DNA of 64,000 nucleotides, taken from assembly GCA_017547175.1 (NCBI GenBank), contig JAFYQI010000002.1, positions 1 to 64,000 of the forward strand. Direction: 5' to 3'. The notes under the pieces were generated by a model that worked only from the letters and a program-made list of their open reading frames with translations, was not told the origin of the DNA and did no database searches. Below are positions 56,021 through 63,963 of this stretch, piece by piece (position 1 is the first letter of the stretch; each line of letters begins with the position of its first letter). Both the position numbers and the translations under genes were made by a program. The stretch comes from Alistipes sp. Its GTDB lineage: Bacteria; Bacteroidota; Bacteroidia; Bacteroidales; Rikenellaceae.

Positions 56021-56709
56021 AAAAGGTAGTCGTCTTTACCGGCGCGGGCATCTCGGCCGAGAGTGGTCTGAAGACCTTCCGTGATGCAGATGGCCTCTGG
56101 GCCGAGTATCGCATCGAGGATGTTTGCACGCCCGAAGCCCTGGCGCGCAATCGAACCCTGGTGGTCGAGTTCTACAACATGCGTCGTCGCGAGGCAGCCA
56201 AGTGCGAGCCCAATGCGGCCCACCGAGCAGTGGCCGAGTTAGAGCGCCACTTCGACGTGGAGGTGGTGACGCAGAATGTGGATGACCTGCACGAGCGAGC
56301 CGGATCGACCCGCATCACCCACCTGCACGGCGAGCTGGGAAAGCTCCGCTCGATGCACAACCCCGAACTGATCGTCGAGCTCGAAGGCACGGAGCAGGGT
56401 TTGGAGGATCGCGGTCCCGATGGCGCACTTTTGCGACCCCACATCGTTTTCTTTGGCGAGTCGGTGCCAATGTTCGATCGAGCTTGCGAGATTGCGGCCA
56501 CGGCCGATGTGATGGTGGTTGTGGGGACTTCGCTGGCAGTCTATCCCGCCGCCATGCTGGTCCGCTACGCCCGTCCCGAGGTGCCGATTTATGTAATCGA
56601 TCCGGGAGAACCCGATACGCGCATGATTCGCAACCCACTCCACCACATCAAGGAGAAGGCAACCACGGGTATGCAAAGACTCCTTGAGGAATTAAAAATT
56701 AAGCAGTAA
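56017..56709 (+). CDS. cobB: Sirtuin-family NAD-dependent deacylase without zinc cysteines
   Basis: The 230-residue Sir2 protein has GAGISAESGLKTFRD (residues 9-23), the catalytic TQNVDDLHERAGS and His104 in HLHGEL. In the small domain the four zinc-binding cysteines are absent. Tyr53 and Arg56 in FYNMR match the acyl-binding YxxR of desuccinylases such as SIRT5 and CobB, so it may remove negatively charged acyl groups. It is the fifth gene of an operon with the SPFH protein. Confidence 0.86.
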   Translation: MKKVVVFTGAGISAESGLKTFRDADGLWAEYRIEDVCTPEALARNRTLVVEFYNMRRREAAKCEPNAAHRAVAELERHFDVEVVTQNVDDLHERAGSTRITHLHGELGKLRSMHNPELIVELEGTEQGLEDRGPDGALLRPHIVFFGESVPMFDRACEIAATADVMVVVGTSLAVYPAAMLVRYARPEVPIYVIDPGEPDTRMIRNPLHHIKEKATTGMQRLLEELKIKQ

Positions 56710-56787
56710 AATGCAGGCCGCATAGGTCGTATAACTCCTATAGGCCTGACAACTCTTTTACAAATTAACCCTTAAACTTTTCTAACT

Positions 56788-57417
56788 ATGAAACAAAATT
56801 CAACCATTCGTCAAGAGGTCCTCGCTGCGATGCGGGGCAAGTGGCTCAATGGTATTGCCGTCCTGGTGATTTACTTGCTGCTGATGGTGATCATCTCGGT
56901 CTTCCTGCGTGTGGACACCGCAGAGTTTAACTCTTCGAGATTCTTCCTGGTGCAGTTTACCTCGATCCTGGTGAGTATCGCGATCGGCTTCCCGCTGCAG
57001 CTGGGTTTCTACAAAACCTTCCTTACGGCTGTGCGCACCGACAATAAGCCCCAGGTGAAGGAGCTCTTCTCGGGTCTCACGCGTCGATACCACCGCAGTG
57101 CGATGGGCACGCTGTTGCTGATGAACATCTACACCCTGTTGTGGACGTTGCTGCTGATCGTGCCCGGTATCATCAAGAGCATCGAGTACGCCATGACCTA
57201 TTACGTTATTGCGGACGAACCCGAGTTGGGTTGCAACGAGGCCATCGAGAAGAGTATGCGCCTCATGAAGGGTCACCGCTGGCAGTTCTTCAAGATGTGG
57301 CTCGGCATGTTTGGTTGGCTGTTGCTAGGTGCAATCACCTTGGGTGTGGCTTACCTCTGGATTATCCCCTACTACCAGGCCGTTTTTGCCAAGTTCTACG
57401 AAGAGGTAAAACAATAA
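56788..57417 (+). CDS. DUF975 family membrane protein
   Basis: The 209-residue protein has a short basic start (STIRQEVLAAMRGKW), about five helices and a C-terminal YYQAVFAKFYEEV tail, as in DUF975 proteins. The function is unknown; some relatives are integral membrane stress or envelope proteins. It is 78 bp after the sirtuin gene and may belong to the same transcript. Confidence 0.75.
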   Translation: MKQNSTIRQEVLAAMRGKWLNGIAVLVIYLLLMVIISVFLRVDTAEFNSSRFFLVQFTSILVSIAIGFPLQLGFYKTFLTAVRTDNKPQVKELFSGLTRRYHRSAMGTLLLMNIYTLLWTLLLIVPGIIKSIEYAMTYYVIADEPELGCNEAIEKSMRLMKGHRWQFFKMWLGMFGWLLLGAITLGVAYLWIIPYYQAVFAKFYEEVKQ

Positions 57418-57440
57418 ACATCATTCAATCTCCCAAGACA

Positions 57441-57478
57441 AAGGGGCTGTCCATAATCCGATGGACAGTCCCCTTTTA
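57441..57478 (+). terminator. Terminator after the DUF975 gene
   Basis: AAGGGGCTGTCCA pairs with TGGACAGTCCCCTT with one bulge and an 8-base loop, followed by TTTTA. Confidence 0.88.
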
Positions 57479-57620
57479 TATTCGGAAGTTATCACCCCCT
57501 ACAGTGTGTTTTCACCACGAGTTCCGAGTTCGACATCGCAAAGTCTGATTTTGAACACCAAAAATCAAAGTTACAGCCCGAAAGCATTACCCCAGAGCTT
57601 TTTCTTTCCGCTTTTTTTCG

Positions 57621-57628
57621 TACCTTTG
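57621..57628 (+). promoter_or_regulatory. -7 box (TACCTTTG) directly before the 5-alpha-reductase gene
   Basis: A perfect TAnnTTTG match ends 5 bases before the ATG at 57634, so the mRNA is expected to be leaderless or nearly so. Confidence 0.6.
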
Positions 57629-57633
57629 TCCAT

Positions 57634-58395
57634 ATGGTTGAGAACTATTACACATTTCTTATCGTAATGGCCGTTTTGGCTGTTATCGTCTTTGTGGCAC
57701 TACACTTTGTCGAGGCCGGATACGGTTACCTCTTTAATCCCCGCTACGGTCGTCCGATCTCGAACAAGGTGGGTTGGGTATTGATGGAGAGCCCCGTATT
57801 TGTGGCGATGACTATCCTATGGGCTTTATCAGAGCGTCGCTTCGAGGCTGCTCCGTTGGTGCTTTTCATACTTTTTCAAATTCACTATTTCCACCGTTCG
57901 TTCATCTTCCCGATGCGCCTACGCGGCAACTCGAAGATGCCGCTCGGAATTGTGCTGATGGGCATGACCTTCAACACGCTCAATGCGTTGATGCAGGGTG
58001 GGTGGTTCTTTTACCTGGCTCCCGAAAACTTCTACCACGATTGGTTTTCGCGCCCCATGATTTGGATTGGAATTATCCTCTTCTTTGCCGGCATGGCTAT
58101 CAATCTCCAAGCCGACCATATTATTCGCTCGCTGCGCAAACCCGGTGATACACGCCACTACATTCCCCATGGTGGCATGTTCCGCTATGTTACCTCGGCC
58201 AACTACTTCGGAGAGTTGGTTGAATGGACCGGCTTTGCCATTGCCTCATGGTCGTGGGCAGGTGCCGTATTCGTCCTCTGGACTTTTGCCAACCTGGCTC
58301 CGCGTGCTGCCTCACTCCGACGCCGCTATGAGAAGGAGTTTGGCGAAGAGTTCACGCGCCTCGGGCGCAAGCGTATCATCCCGTTCATCTATTAA
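57634..58395 (+). CDS. Steroid 5-alpha-reductase family protein
   Basis: The 253-residue polytopic protein has about six helices and the C-terminal SRD5A signature around TSANYFGELVEWTGFAIASW, and ends in GRKRIIPFIY. The central FQIHYFHRSFIFP and RLRG motifs match the NADPH/steroid-binding region of animal and bacterial 5-alpha-reductases. The family reduces 3-oxo-delta4-steroids to 5-alpha products. It is the first gene of an operon with an old-yellow-enzyme gene 11 bp downstream and a short-chain dehydrogenase after that. Isoprenylcysteine methyltransferase is a distant alternative fold. Confidence 0.87.
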   Translation: MVENYYTFLIVMAVLAVIVFVALHFVEAGYGYLFNPRYGRPISNKVGWVLMESPVFVAMTILWALSERRFEAAPLVLFILFQIHYFHRSFIFPMRLRGNSKMPLGIVLMGMTFNTLNALMQGGWFFYLAPENFYHDWFSRPMIWIGIILFFAGMAINLQADHIIRSLRKPGDTRHYIPHGGMFRYVTSANYFGELVEWTGFAIASWSWAGAVFVLWTFANLAPRAASLRRRYEKEFGEEFTRLGRKRIIPFIY

Positions 58396-58406
58396 GACAA
58401 CACGCT

Positions 58407-59633
58407 ATGGATTCAAAGCTCTTTACACCCTTTCAAATAGGGCCGCTCACCTTACGCAATCGCACCATCCGTTCGGCTGCATTCGAGTCGATGGGTAAGG
58501 ATTTTGGACCTACGAAGCAACTCAAAGAGTACCATGTCAGCGTGGCTCGTGGTGGAATCGGCATGACGACATTGGCCTATGCCTCGATCAATCGTAGCGG
58601 CATTTCGTTCAACTCGCAACTCTGGCTGCGCGACGAGATTGTGCCCGCGCTGAAAGATATCACCGACGCCATCCACCACGAGGGGGCTGCTGCCGGCATT
58701 CAGATTGGTCACTGCGGAAACATGACCCATTGGTCCACCGCAGGATCTTTTCCTGTATCGGCATCGAACGGATTCAACCTCTACTCCCCTACTTTTCACC
58801 GACGCATGTCGCATCAGGAGATCGCTGCAACGGTTAAAGATTTCGGAAAGGCCGTCCATACGGCACATGAAGCCGGCTTCGACTCAGTGGAAGTACATGC
58901 CGGCCACGGATACCTCATCTCGCAATTCCTTTCGCCCTGGACCAACCGTCGTCGCGACTGCTACGGTGGCTCGCTGACAAACCGCATGCGATTCATGCAG
59001 GAGTGTCTGACAGAGGTACTCGAGGAGGCTACAAAACTGAAGATGGCCGTTGTCGTAAAGCACAACATGGAAGATGGCTTCAAAGGAGGCATCGAACTAC
59101 CGGAAAGCATCGAAATCGCCCGTGAGATCGAGCGTCTCGGAGTACATGGCTTGGTACTGTCATCGGGCTTTGTGTCGCGTGCTCCGATGGCGGTCATGCG
59201 CGGACGCATCCCGACCAAAACGATGGGATACTACATGGGCTGGAACGAATGGTTGCAAAAGATTGTCGTGTCGCTCTTCGGACAGTGGATGATCAAACAA
59301 TACGATTTCGAGGAGTGTTTCTTCCTGGAAAACGCCAAAAAATTCCGCCAAGAGTTAAAGATGCCGCTCATCTATGTCGGCGGCCTGGTTTCACGCGAAG
59401 GTATCGAACGTGTACTTGACGAGGGATTTGAATTGGTACAAATGGCACGTGCGTTGATCAACGATCCGGCCTTTGTCAATAAAATGAAGGAGGGCGATCG
59501 CATGACTCGTTCGGGCTGCGACCACCGAGACTATTGTATTGCCCGCATGTACTCGCGCGACATGCAGTGTTGCCACAACTGCCAAGAACCGATCCCTGAA
59601 CGTCTGTGGCGCGAACTGAAGAAGATCAAATAA
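58407..59633 (+). CDS. Old-yellow-enzyme family FMN reductase (BaiCD/5-beta-reductase-like)
   Basis: The 408-residue TIM-barrel flavoprotein has FTPFQIGPLTLRNRTIRSA, the active-site HAGHGYLISQFLSPWTNRR and a FELVQMARALINDP phosphate-binding end. The C-terminus carries a Cys set (C-x5-C, then CCHNC) that may bind an iron-sulfur cluster. It lacks the second NAD(P)H/FAD half of BaiCD-type enzymes, which are about 650 residues. Relatives reduce enone steroids or bile acids. It overlaps the SDR gene by one base (TAATG). Confidence 0.85.
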   Translation: MDSKLFTPFQIGPLTLRNRTIRSAAFESMGKDFGPTKQLKEYHVSVARGGIGMTTLAYASINRSGISFNSQLWLRDEIVPALKDITDAIHHEGAAAGIQIGHCGNMTHWSTAGSFPVSASNGFNLYSPTFHRRMSHQEIAATVKDFGKAVHTAHEAGFDSVEVHAGHGYLISQFLSPWTNRRRDCYGGSLTNRMRFMQECLTEVLEEATKLKMAVVVKHNMEDGFKGGIELPESIEIAREIERLGVHGLVLSSGFVSRAPMAVMRGRIPTKTMGYYMGWNEWLQKIVVSLFGQWMIKQYDFEECFFLENAKKFRQELKMPLIYVGGLVSREGIERVLDEGFELVQMARALINDPAFVNKMKEGDRMTRSGCDHRDYCIARMYSRDMQCCHNCQEPIPERLWRELKKIK

Positions 59634-60445
59634 TGAGTCGTCCCCAAATCATACCGGCCCACACATGGGCTTTGATTACCGGTGCAGGCACAGGCATCGG
59701 ACGCTGCTATGCGTTGCACTTGGCTCGATTGGGCTATAATCTGATACTGGTCGGCAATCACACCGAAACCTTGACGCAGGTGGTCAGCGAATTGGAGCCA
59801 TTGGTTGAAGGTCAGATATTCCGTACCTTGGCCATGGACTTGGCTCGCATAGAGGCTGCCGAAGAGTTATACGAGGCAGTTGGTGCCGCCGGCATTGAGA
59901 TCGATCTACTGATCAACAACGCCGGAATCTTTTCGTTTTGTGATGTATTGAATACAGAGGAGGAGCGCATCGAACGCATGTTATTACTGCACGACATGAC
60001 TGCAACAAAGCTATGTCTCCGATACGCTACACGCATGAAAGAGCGCGGCGTCCATGGACATATCCTCAACATGTCCTCCTATTCGCTCTGGATGCCCTTT
60101 CCGGGGTTGGCTATCTACAGCGCCTCAAAAGCCTATCTAAAGGCCTTCTCGGTCGCCTTTTCCAAAGAGGTGGAAGAGCACGGGATCACCGTTACAGCCA
60201 TCTGTCCTGCCGGTGTAGCCACCGACCTTTATGGCCTACCGCACGACCTGCAACGTTTTGGCACCAAAATCGGTGGATTGATCACGGCAGATCGCTGCGC
60301 CAAACGCGGATTGAATGCTCTTTGGCGCGGTACACGCTGTTCGGTACCCGATTGGTGGAATCGATTGTGGATTCCGCTATTGGTGGCACTTCCGATGTGG
60401 ATTCTGCGTCCAATCCGCCATTATACAATGCGATTTCAAAAGTAG
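59633..60445 (+). CDS. Short-chain dehydrogenase/reductase, possible 3-hydroxysteroid dehydrogenase
   Basis: The 270-residue SDR has the cofactor motif TGAGTGIG (residues 16-23), NNAG near 96, the catalytic Ser near 148 and YSASK (Tyr162, Lys166). A C-terminal hydrophobic stretch around LWIPLLVALPMWIL may touch the membrane. Position after a 5-alpha-reductase and an enone reductase suggests a 3-oxosteroid reductase; sequence alone does not show stereochemistry. Confidence 0.82.
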   Translation: MSRPQIIPAHTWALITGAGTGIGRCYALHLARLGYNLILVGNHTETLTQVVSELEPLVEGQIFRTLAMDLARIEAAEELYEAVGAAGIEIDLLINNAGIFSFCDVLNTEEERIERMLLLHDMTATKLCLRYATRMKERGVHGHILNMSSYSLWMPFPGLAIYSASKAYLKAFSVAFSKEVEEHGITVTAICPAGVATDLYGLPHDLQRFGTKIGGLITADRCAKRGLNALWRGTRCSVPDWWNRLWIPLLVALPMWILRPIRHYTMRFQK

Positions 60446-60452
60446 TTAAAGT

Positions 60453-61085
60453 ATGTTGAAAGAGATTAAAAATGTCATTTTTGACCTCGGTGGAGTAATC
60501 TGCGATATTGAGATAGAGCGAGTTGTTGCCGCTTTTCGTGAGATTCAAATGCCGAACATGGCCAATCTGATGGATCCTTGCTATCCTGCCGAAGTTAACG
60601 AGCGAATGGAGTGTGGTGAAATTTCGTGGGAAGAGGCATGCGACGAGATGCGCAAGATCGACAACCGCCCTGAGGTAACCAACGAGCAGATCGAATGGGT
60701 TTATCGTGAATTTCTGCCACGTGTCAATGGCGCTAAATTGGACACCATCGATCGGTTGCGTAGCATGGGAATCCGCACTTATATACTCTCGAACACTAAT
60801 CCCAGAGCCATCGAAATTGTACGCGACCGTGTACGCGAGGCCACAGGCCGAGAATTGGACAGCTATTTCGATGCCATCTACCTCTCGTTCCAACTCGGCA
60901 TTTTGAAGCCCTCACCGGCTATCTTTGAGCGAATGATCGAACAGAGTGGCATCAACCCAGCTGAAACGCTCTTTGTGGACGATGGCAGTCGCAATGCAGA
61001 CACAGCCCACGCGCTCGGATTCTCGATCTATTGTCCCCCGACGAACGGCGAGTGGATGCACATTTTTGAGGATCTCAACAATTAA
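60453..61085 (+). CDS. HAD-family phosphatase (YihX-like), second copy
   Basis: The 210-residue protein has VIFDLGGVICD (motif I, second Asp replaced by Gly), LSNTN (motif II), GILKPSPAIF with the motif III Lys and VDDGSRNADTA (motif IV). It is related in plan to the HAD gene at 17561-18157. It follows the SDR gene by 7 bp and may be in the steroid operon, but nothing ties it to that chemistry. Confidence 0.83.
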   Translation: MLKEIKNVIFDLGGVICDIEIERVVAAFREIQMPNMANLMDPCYPAEVNERMECGEISWEEACDEMRKIDNRPEVTNEQIEWVYREFLPRVNGAKLDTIDRLRSMGIRTYILSNTNPRAIEIVRDRVREATGRELDSYFDAIYLSFQLGILKPSPAIFERMIEQSGINPAETLFVDDGSRNADTAHALGFSIYCPPTNGEWMHIFEDLNN

Positions 61086-61121
61086 TTCGATTTTCGCATC
61101 CCATAATTCAAAAATAAGGTG

Positions 61122-61129
61122 TATCTTTG
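61122..61129 (+). promoter_or_regulatory. -7 box (TATCTTTG) for tRNA-Pro
   Basis: A perfect TAnnTTTG match ends 9 bases before the tRNA 5' end. Confidence 0.65.
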
Positions 61130-61138
61130 CACCGTCTT

Positions 61139-61213
61139 CGGGGTGTAGCGCAGCCCGGTTAGCGCGTCTGGTTTGGGACCAGAAAGTCGCTGGTTCGAAT
61201 CCAGTCTCCCCGA
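61139..61213 (+). tRNA. tRNA-Pro (anticodon TGG)
   Basis: The cloverleaf has a D stem GCGC/GCGC, an anticodon stem TCTGG/CCAGA with anticodon TGG at 61174-61176, and a T stem GCTGG/CCAGT with loop TTCGAAT. The acceptor CGGGGTG/CTCCCCG has one T-T mismatch. CCA is not encoded. A terminator follows. Confidence 0.95.
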
Positions 61214-61215
61214 CA

Positions 61216-61246
61216 AAAAGCCTTTGCCACGCAAAGGCTTTTTTGT
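61216..61246 (+). terminator. Terminator after tRNA-Pro
   Basis: AAAAGCCTTTG pairs with CAAAGGCTTTT in an 11-bp perfect stem with a 5-base loop and extra Ts. Confidence 0.92.
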
Positions 61247-61270
61247 TTAGTGATCCAAGCACAACCCTAC

Positions 61271-61312
61271 ACAAAAAAGATACCTGCCCAACTTTTGTCA
61301 GACAGGTATCTT
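61271..61312 (-). terminator. Terminator after the RluB-type gene
   Basis: On the minus strand AAGATACCTG pairs with CAGGTATCTT, followed by TTTTG. It lies 22 bases past the stop. Confidence 0.87.
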
Positions 61313-61333
61313 CGTATGCGAAAATCACATTGA

Positions 61334-62521
61334 TTACTCGTACAAACCGGCTTTGAGGCGCGTAACCTCCTCCTTGGTAAGGAAACGCCAAGCGCCACGC
61401 TTGAGGTTTTTCTTTGTCAGACCGGCATAATAGACACGGTCAAGCTTCGTTACGGTATAGCCCAAGAACTCGAACATACGACGCACGATACGATTACGGC
61501 CCGAGTGAATCTCGATGCCCACCTCCTGCTTGTTGTCCTTCAGGTAAGAGATCTCATCGGCGAAGATCTCACCATCCTCCAATGTGATACCCTCTGCCAA
61601 ACGATCCATATCGGCACGTGTGAGGGGCTTATCGAGCGACACCTGATAGATCTTCTTCTTGCGGTACGAGGGGTGCGTCAGCGTTTTCGTAAGATCGCCG
61701 TCATTTGTAAAGAGCAACAGACCCAACGAGTTTTTATCCAGACGGCCAACGGGATAGATACGCTCCGTACAAGCATTCTTCACCAGATCCATCACCAACT
61801 TCTCAGCATGAGGATCCTCGAGTGAAGTAACATAGCCCTTCGGCTTATTAAGCACCAAATAGACCTTCTTCTCACCCTGGATACGCTCATCGTTAAACTT
61901 CACTTCATCCGTAGGCTTCACCTTCGTACCCAGCTCGGTTACGATCTCACCATTAACGGTCACCAAACCTGCCGTGATAAAATCATCGGCCTCACGGCGC
62001 GAGCAGATACCCGACTGAGCCAGGAAACGATTCAGGCGAATATCACCCGTCTGACGCTCCGGGTTGAACTTCGGATAGTTACGCGGACGCTCATCGTCAC
62101 GTTTAAAGCTACGCTTTGCACCCTGCTTATCGCCAGATTTTTTGTCACCAAAGCCCTTCTTATCAAACTTTTTGTCTGAGAACTTCTTCTCAAAAGGTTT
62201 ATCCGTCGTCGACTTACGATCACCAAACGCACGTTTTTCACCGCTGTTTGTACGGCCACGACCTGCAGCCGAGAACTTCGGACGACGCTCCTCCTTATTC
62301 TCAAACAAGGGGCGATTATCCTCCGTAAAATGCGGATTGTACGATGCTCGCTTCACGGGGCGAGTTGCCTTGTCGTTGCGACGATACGATCCATCCTGCG
62401 CCTTAAACTCCGTGCGCGGACGACGCTCTACACGCTCGGTGGCGGCCGTCACGGTGCGCACACGCTTGTCACGAGCAAAACGCGACAAGGCCGAGCTTGA
62501 GTCGTTAAATTTCTTTTCCAT
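61334..62521 (-). CDS. rluB: RluB/RsuA-type 23S rRNA pseudouridine synthase with long basic N-terminus
   Basis: The 395-residue protein starts with about 150 low-complexity residues rich in Lys, Arg, Asp and Gly (FSDKKFDKKGFGDKKSGDK). An S4 domain (IRLNRFLAQSGICSRREAD) and the catalytic domain with GRLDKNSLGLLLFTND, which contains the active Asp, follow. The long disordered extension is common in Bacteroidetes members and may bind rRNA. It is monocistronic, with a -7 box at 62550-62557 and a terminator. Confidence 0.92.
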   Translation of the reverse strand: MEKKFNDSSSALSRFARDKRVRTVTAATERVERRPRTEFKAQDGSYRRNDKATRPVKRASYNPHFTEDNRPLFENKEERRPKFSAAGRGRTNSGEKRAFGDRKSTTDKPFEKKFSDKKFDKKGFGDKKSGDKQGAKRSFKRDDERPRNYPKFNPERQTGDIRLNRFLAQSGICSRREADDFITAGLVTVNGEIVTELGTKVKPTDEVKFNDERIQGEKKVYLVLNKPKGYVTSLEDPHAEKLVMDLVKNACTERIYPVGRLDKNSLGLLLFTNDGDLTKTLTHPSYRKKKIYQVSLDKPLTRADMDRLAEGITLEDGEIFADEISYLKDNKQEVGIEIHSGRNRIVRRMFEFLGYTVTKLDRVYYAGLTKKNLKRGAWRFLTKEEVTRLKAGLYE

Positions 62522-62549
62522 CTTTCTTTTATATAGGTAAATCGAGCCG

Positions 62550-62557
62550 CAAAGGTA
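62550..62557 (-). promoter_or_regulatory. -7 box (TACCTTTG) for rluB
   Basis: A perfect TAnnTTTG match on the minus strand lies 29 bases before the ATG. Confidence 0.6.
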
Positions 62558-62621
62558 AGGTAAAGTTTTTGATTTTCCGCACTCGTTTGAATTGTTTTTG
62601 GAAAATGCAACGAAAACTTTG

Positions 62622-62629
62622 TACCTTTA
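62622..62629 (+). promoter_or_regulatory. Putative -7 box (TACCTTTA) for the MATE gene
   Basis: It departs from the consensus only in the last base and ends 8 bases before the first ATG. Confidence 0.45.
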
Positions 62630-62637
62630 CGACCGTT

Positions 62638-63963
62638 ATGAAGATGAATCACGAAATATTACGTCTGGCTATACCAAACATCATCTCAAATATCACTGTT
62701 CCGATGATGGGTATTGCCTCAACAGCCATTGCCGGCCATTGGGGTATTGATTCGGCCGCCACAATCGGAGCTTTGGCTATCGGTACCTCGATTTTCAACT
62801 TCATCTATTGGAATTGCTCGTTTGTCCGTATGGGCACGAGTGGTCTGACAGCACAAGCCTATGGTGCGCAGGATTATACCGAATGTACAAACATGTTGGC
62901 TCGTGCTCTGGTTGTATCAGCAGCACTGGGCCTGTTGCTACTGATCCTACAAGTACCTCTCGGAGAATTGGCTCTTTGGGCGATGCATGGTGACGAGATG
63001 ACACGCGAATACTTCTACGCCCGCATCTGGGCCGTGCCGGCCGGCATTCTGCTCTTTGGCTTCAACGGTTGGTTTACGGGCATGCAGAATGCCGTGATTC
63101 CGATGGTGACGGCTATCACGGTCAACCTGATCCACATCGGCTGTAGCTTTGGTTTTGCCTTTGGGCTTGACATGGGCATTGTCGGCATCGCTTACGCTTC
63201 TGTGCTGGCGCAATATGTGGGTGTGGGTCTCTCGATTGTGTTGCTGATGGGACGTTATGGTAAGCTGCTCACGGCGATCGATTGGCGACGTGTACTGGCC
63301 ATCGAGCCTCTCAAGGAGTTCTTTCGCATCAACCGCGACATCATGCTGCGCACGCTCTGCAACGTGGCAGTCTACACCTTCTTTACGGCCATCTCGGCCC
63401 GCATGGGCGACAAGAATCTGCTGGCCGTAAATACACTCTTGATGCAGCTCTTCACCCTTTTCTCGTACATGGCCGACGGCTTTGCCTACGCCGCCGAAGC
63501 CCTCACGGGACGCTTTATCGGGGCTCGCGATCCGCGCAATCTACGTCTATGCATCAATCGCAGCCTGGTATGGAGCACTGTGATTGCACTCCTCTTTGTC
63601 GGCTGTTACCTCGTAGGTTGGCGCGATCTGCTGGCTCTGTTTGTCGATGAGGGCACCGAAAATGCCTCGAAGCTGATCAACCTGGCCGGCAGCTACATCG
63701 GCTGGATCATCCTCATTCCCTTCTTCTGCGCCGTTCCGTTTGCCCTCGACGGGATCATGATCGGTGCTACGGAAAGCCGTGTGATGCGCAACGCCATGTT
63801 CGTGGCAGCCGCCACCTTCTTTGCGCTCCACTTCGGACTCTACCCCTTGATTGGCAACAACGCTCTCTGGGCCGCCTTTACGCTCTACATGTTGCTGCGC
63901 GGCATGTGCCAATACCTGATGACCAACCGCCTCGGTACGCTCTACGCCAAAGCCGAAGCATAG
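62638..63963 (+). CDS. MATE family efflux transporter
   Basis: The 441-residue protein has about 12 hydrophobic segments in two bundles of six. Family segments include AIPNIISNITVPMMGIAST, VRMGTSGLTAQAYGAQD and FNGWFTGMQNAVIPM. MATE proteins export drugs or cationic compounds with H+ or Na+; in a Na+-rich energy scheme like this one, Na+ coupling is plausible but not shown. The start at 62638 (or Met 62644) is preferred over one 23 codons upstream that would include the promoter. Confidence 0.9.
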   Translation: MKMNHEILRLAIPNIISNITVPMMGIASTAIAGHWGIDSAATIGALAIGTSIFNFIYWNCSFVRMGTSGLTAQAYGAQDYTECTNMLARALVVSAALGLLLLILQVPLGELALWAMHGDEMTREYFYARIWAVPAGILLFGFNGWFTGMQNAVIPMVTAITVNLIHIGCSFGFAFGLDMGIVGIAYASVLAQYVGVGLSIVLLMGRYGKLLTAIDWRRVLAIEPLKEFFRINRDIMLRTLCNVAVYTFFTAISARMGDKNLLAVNTLLMQLFTLFSYMADGFAYAAEALTGRFIGARDPRNLRLCINRSLVWSTVIALLFVGCYLVGWRDLLALFVDEGTENASKLINLAGSYIGWIILIPFFCAVPFALDGIMIGATESRVMRNAMFVAAATFFALHFGLYPLIGNNALWAAFTLYMLLRGMCQYLMTNRLGTLYAKAEA

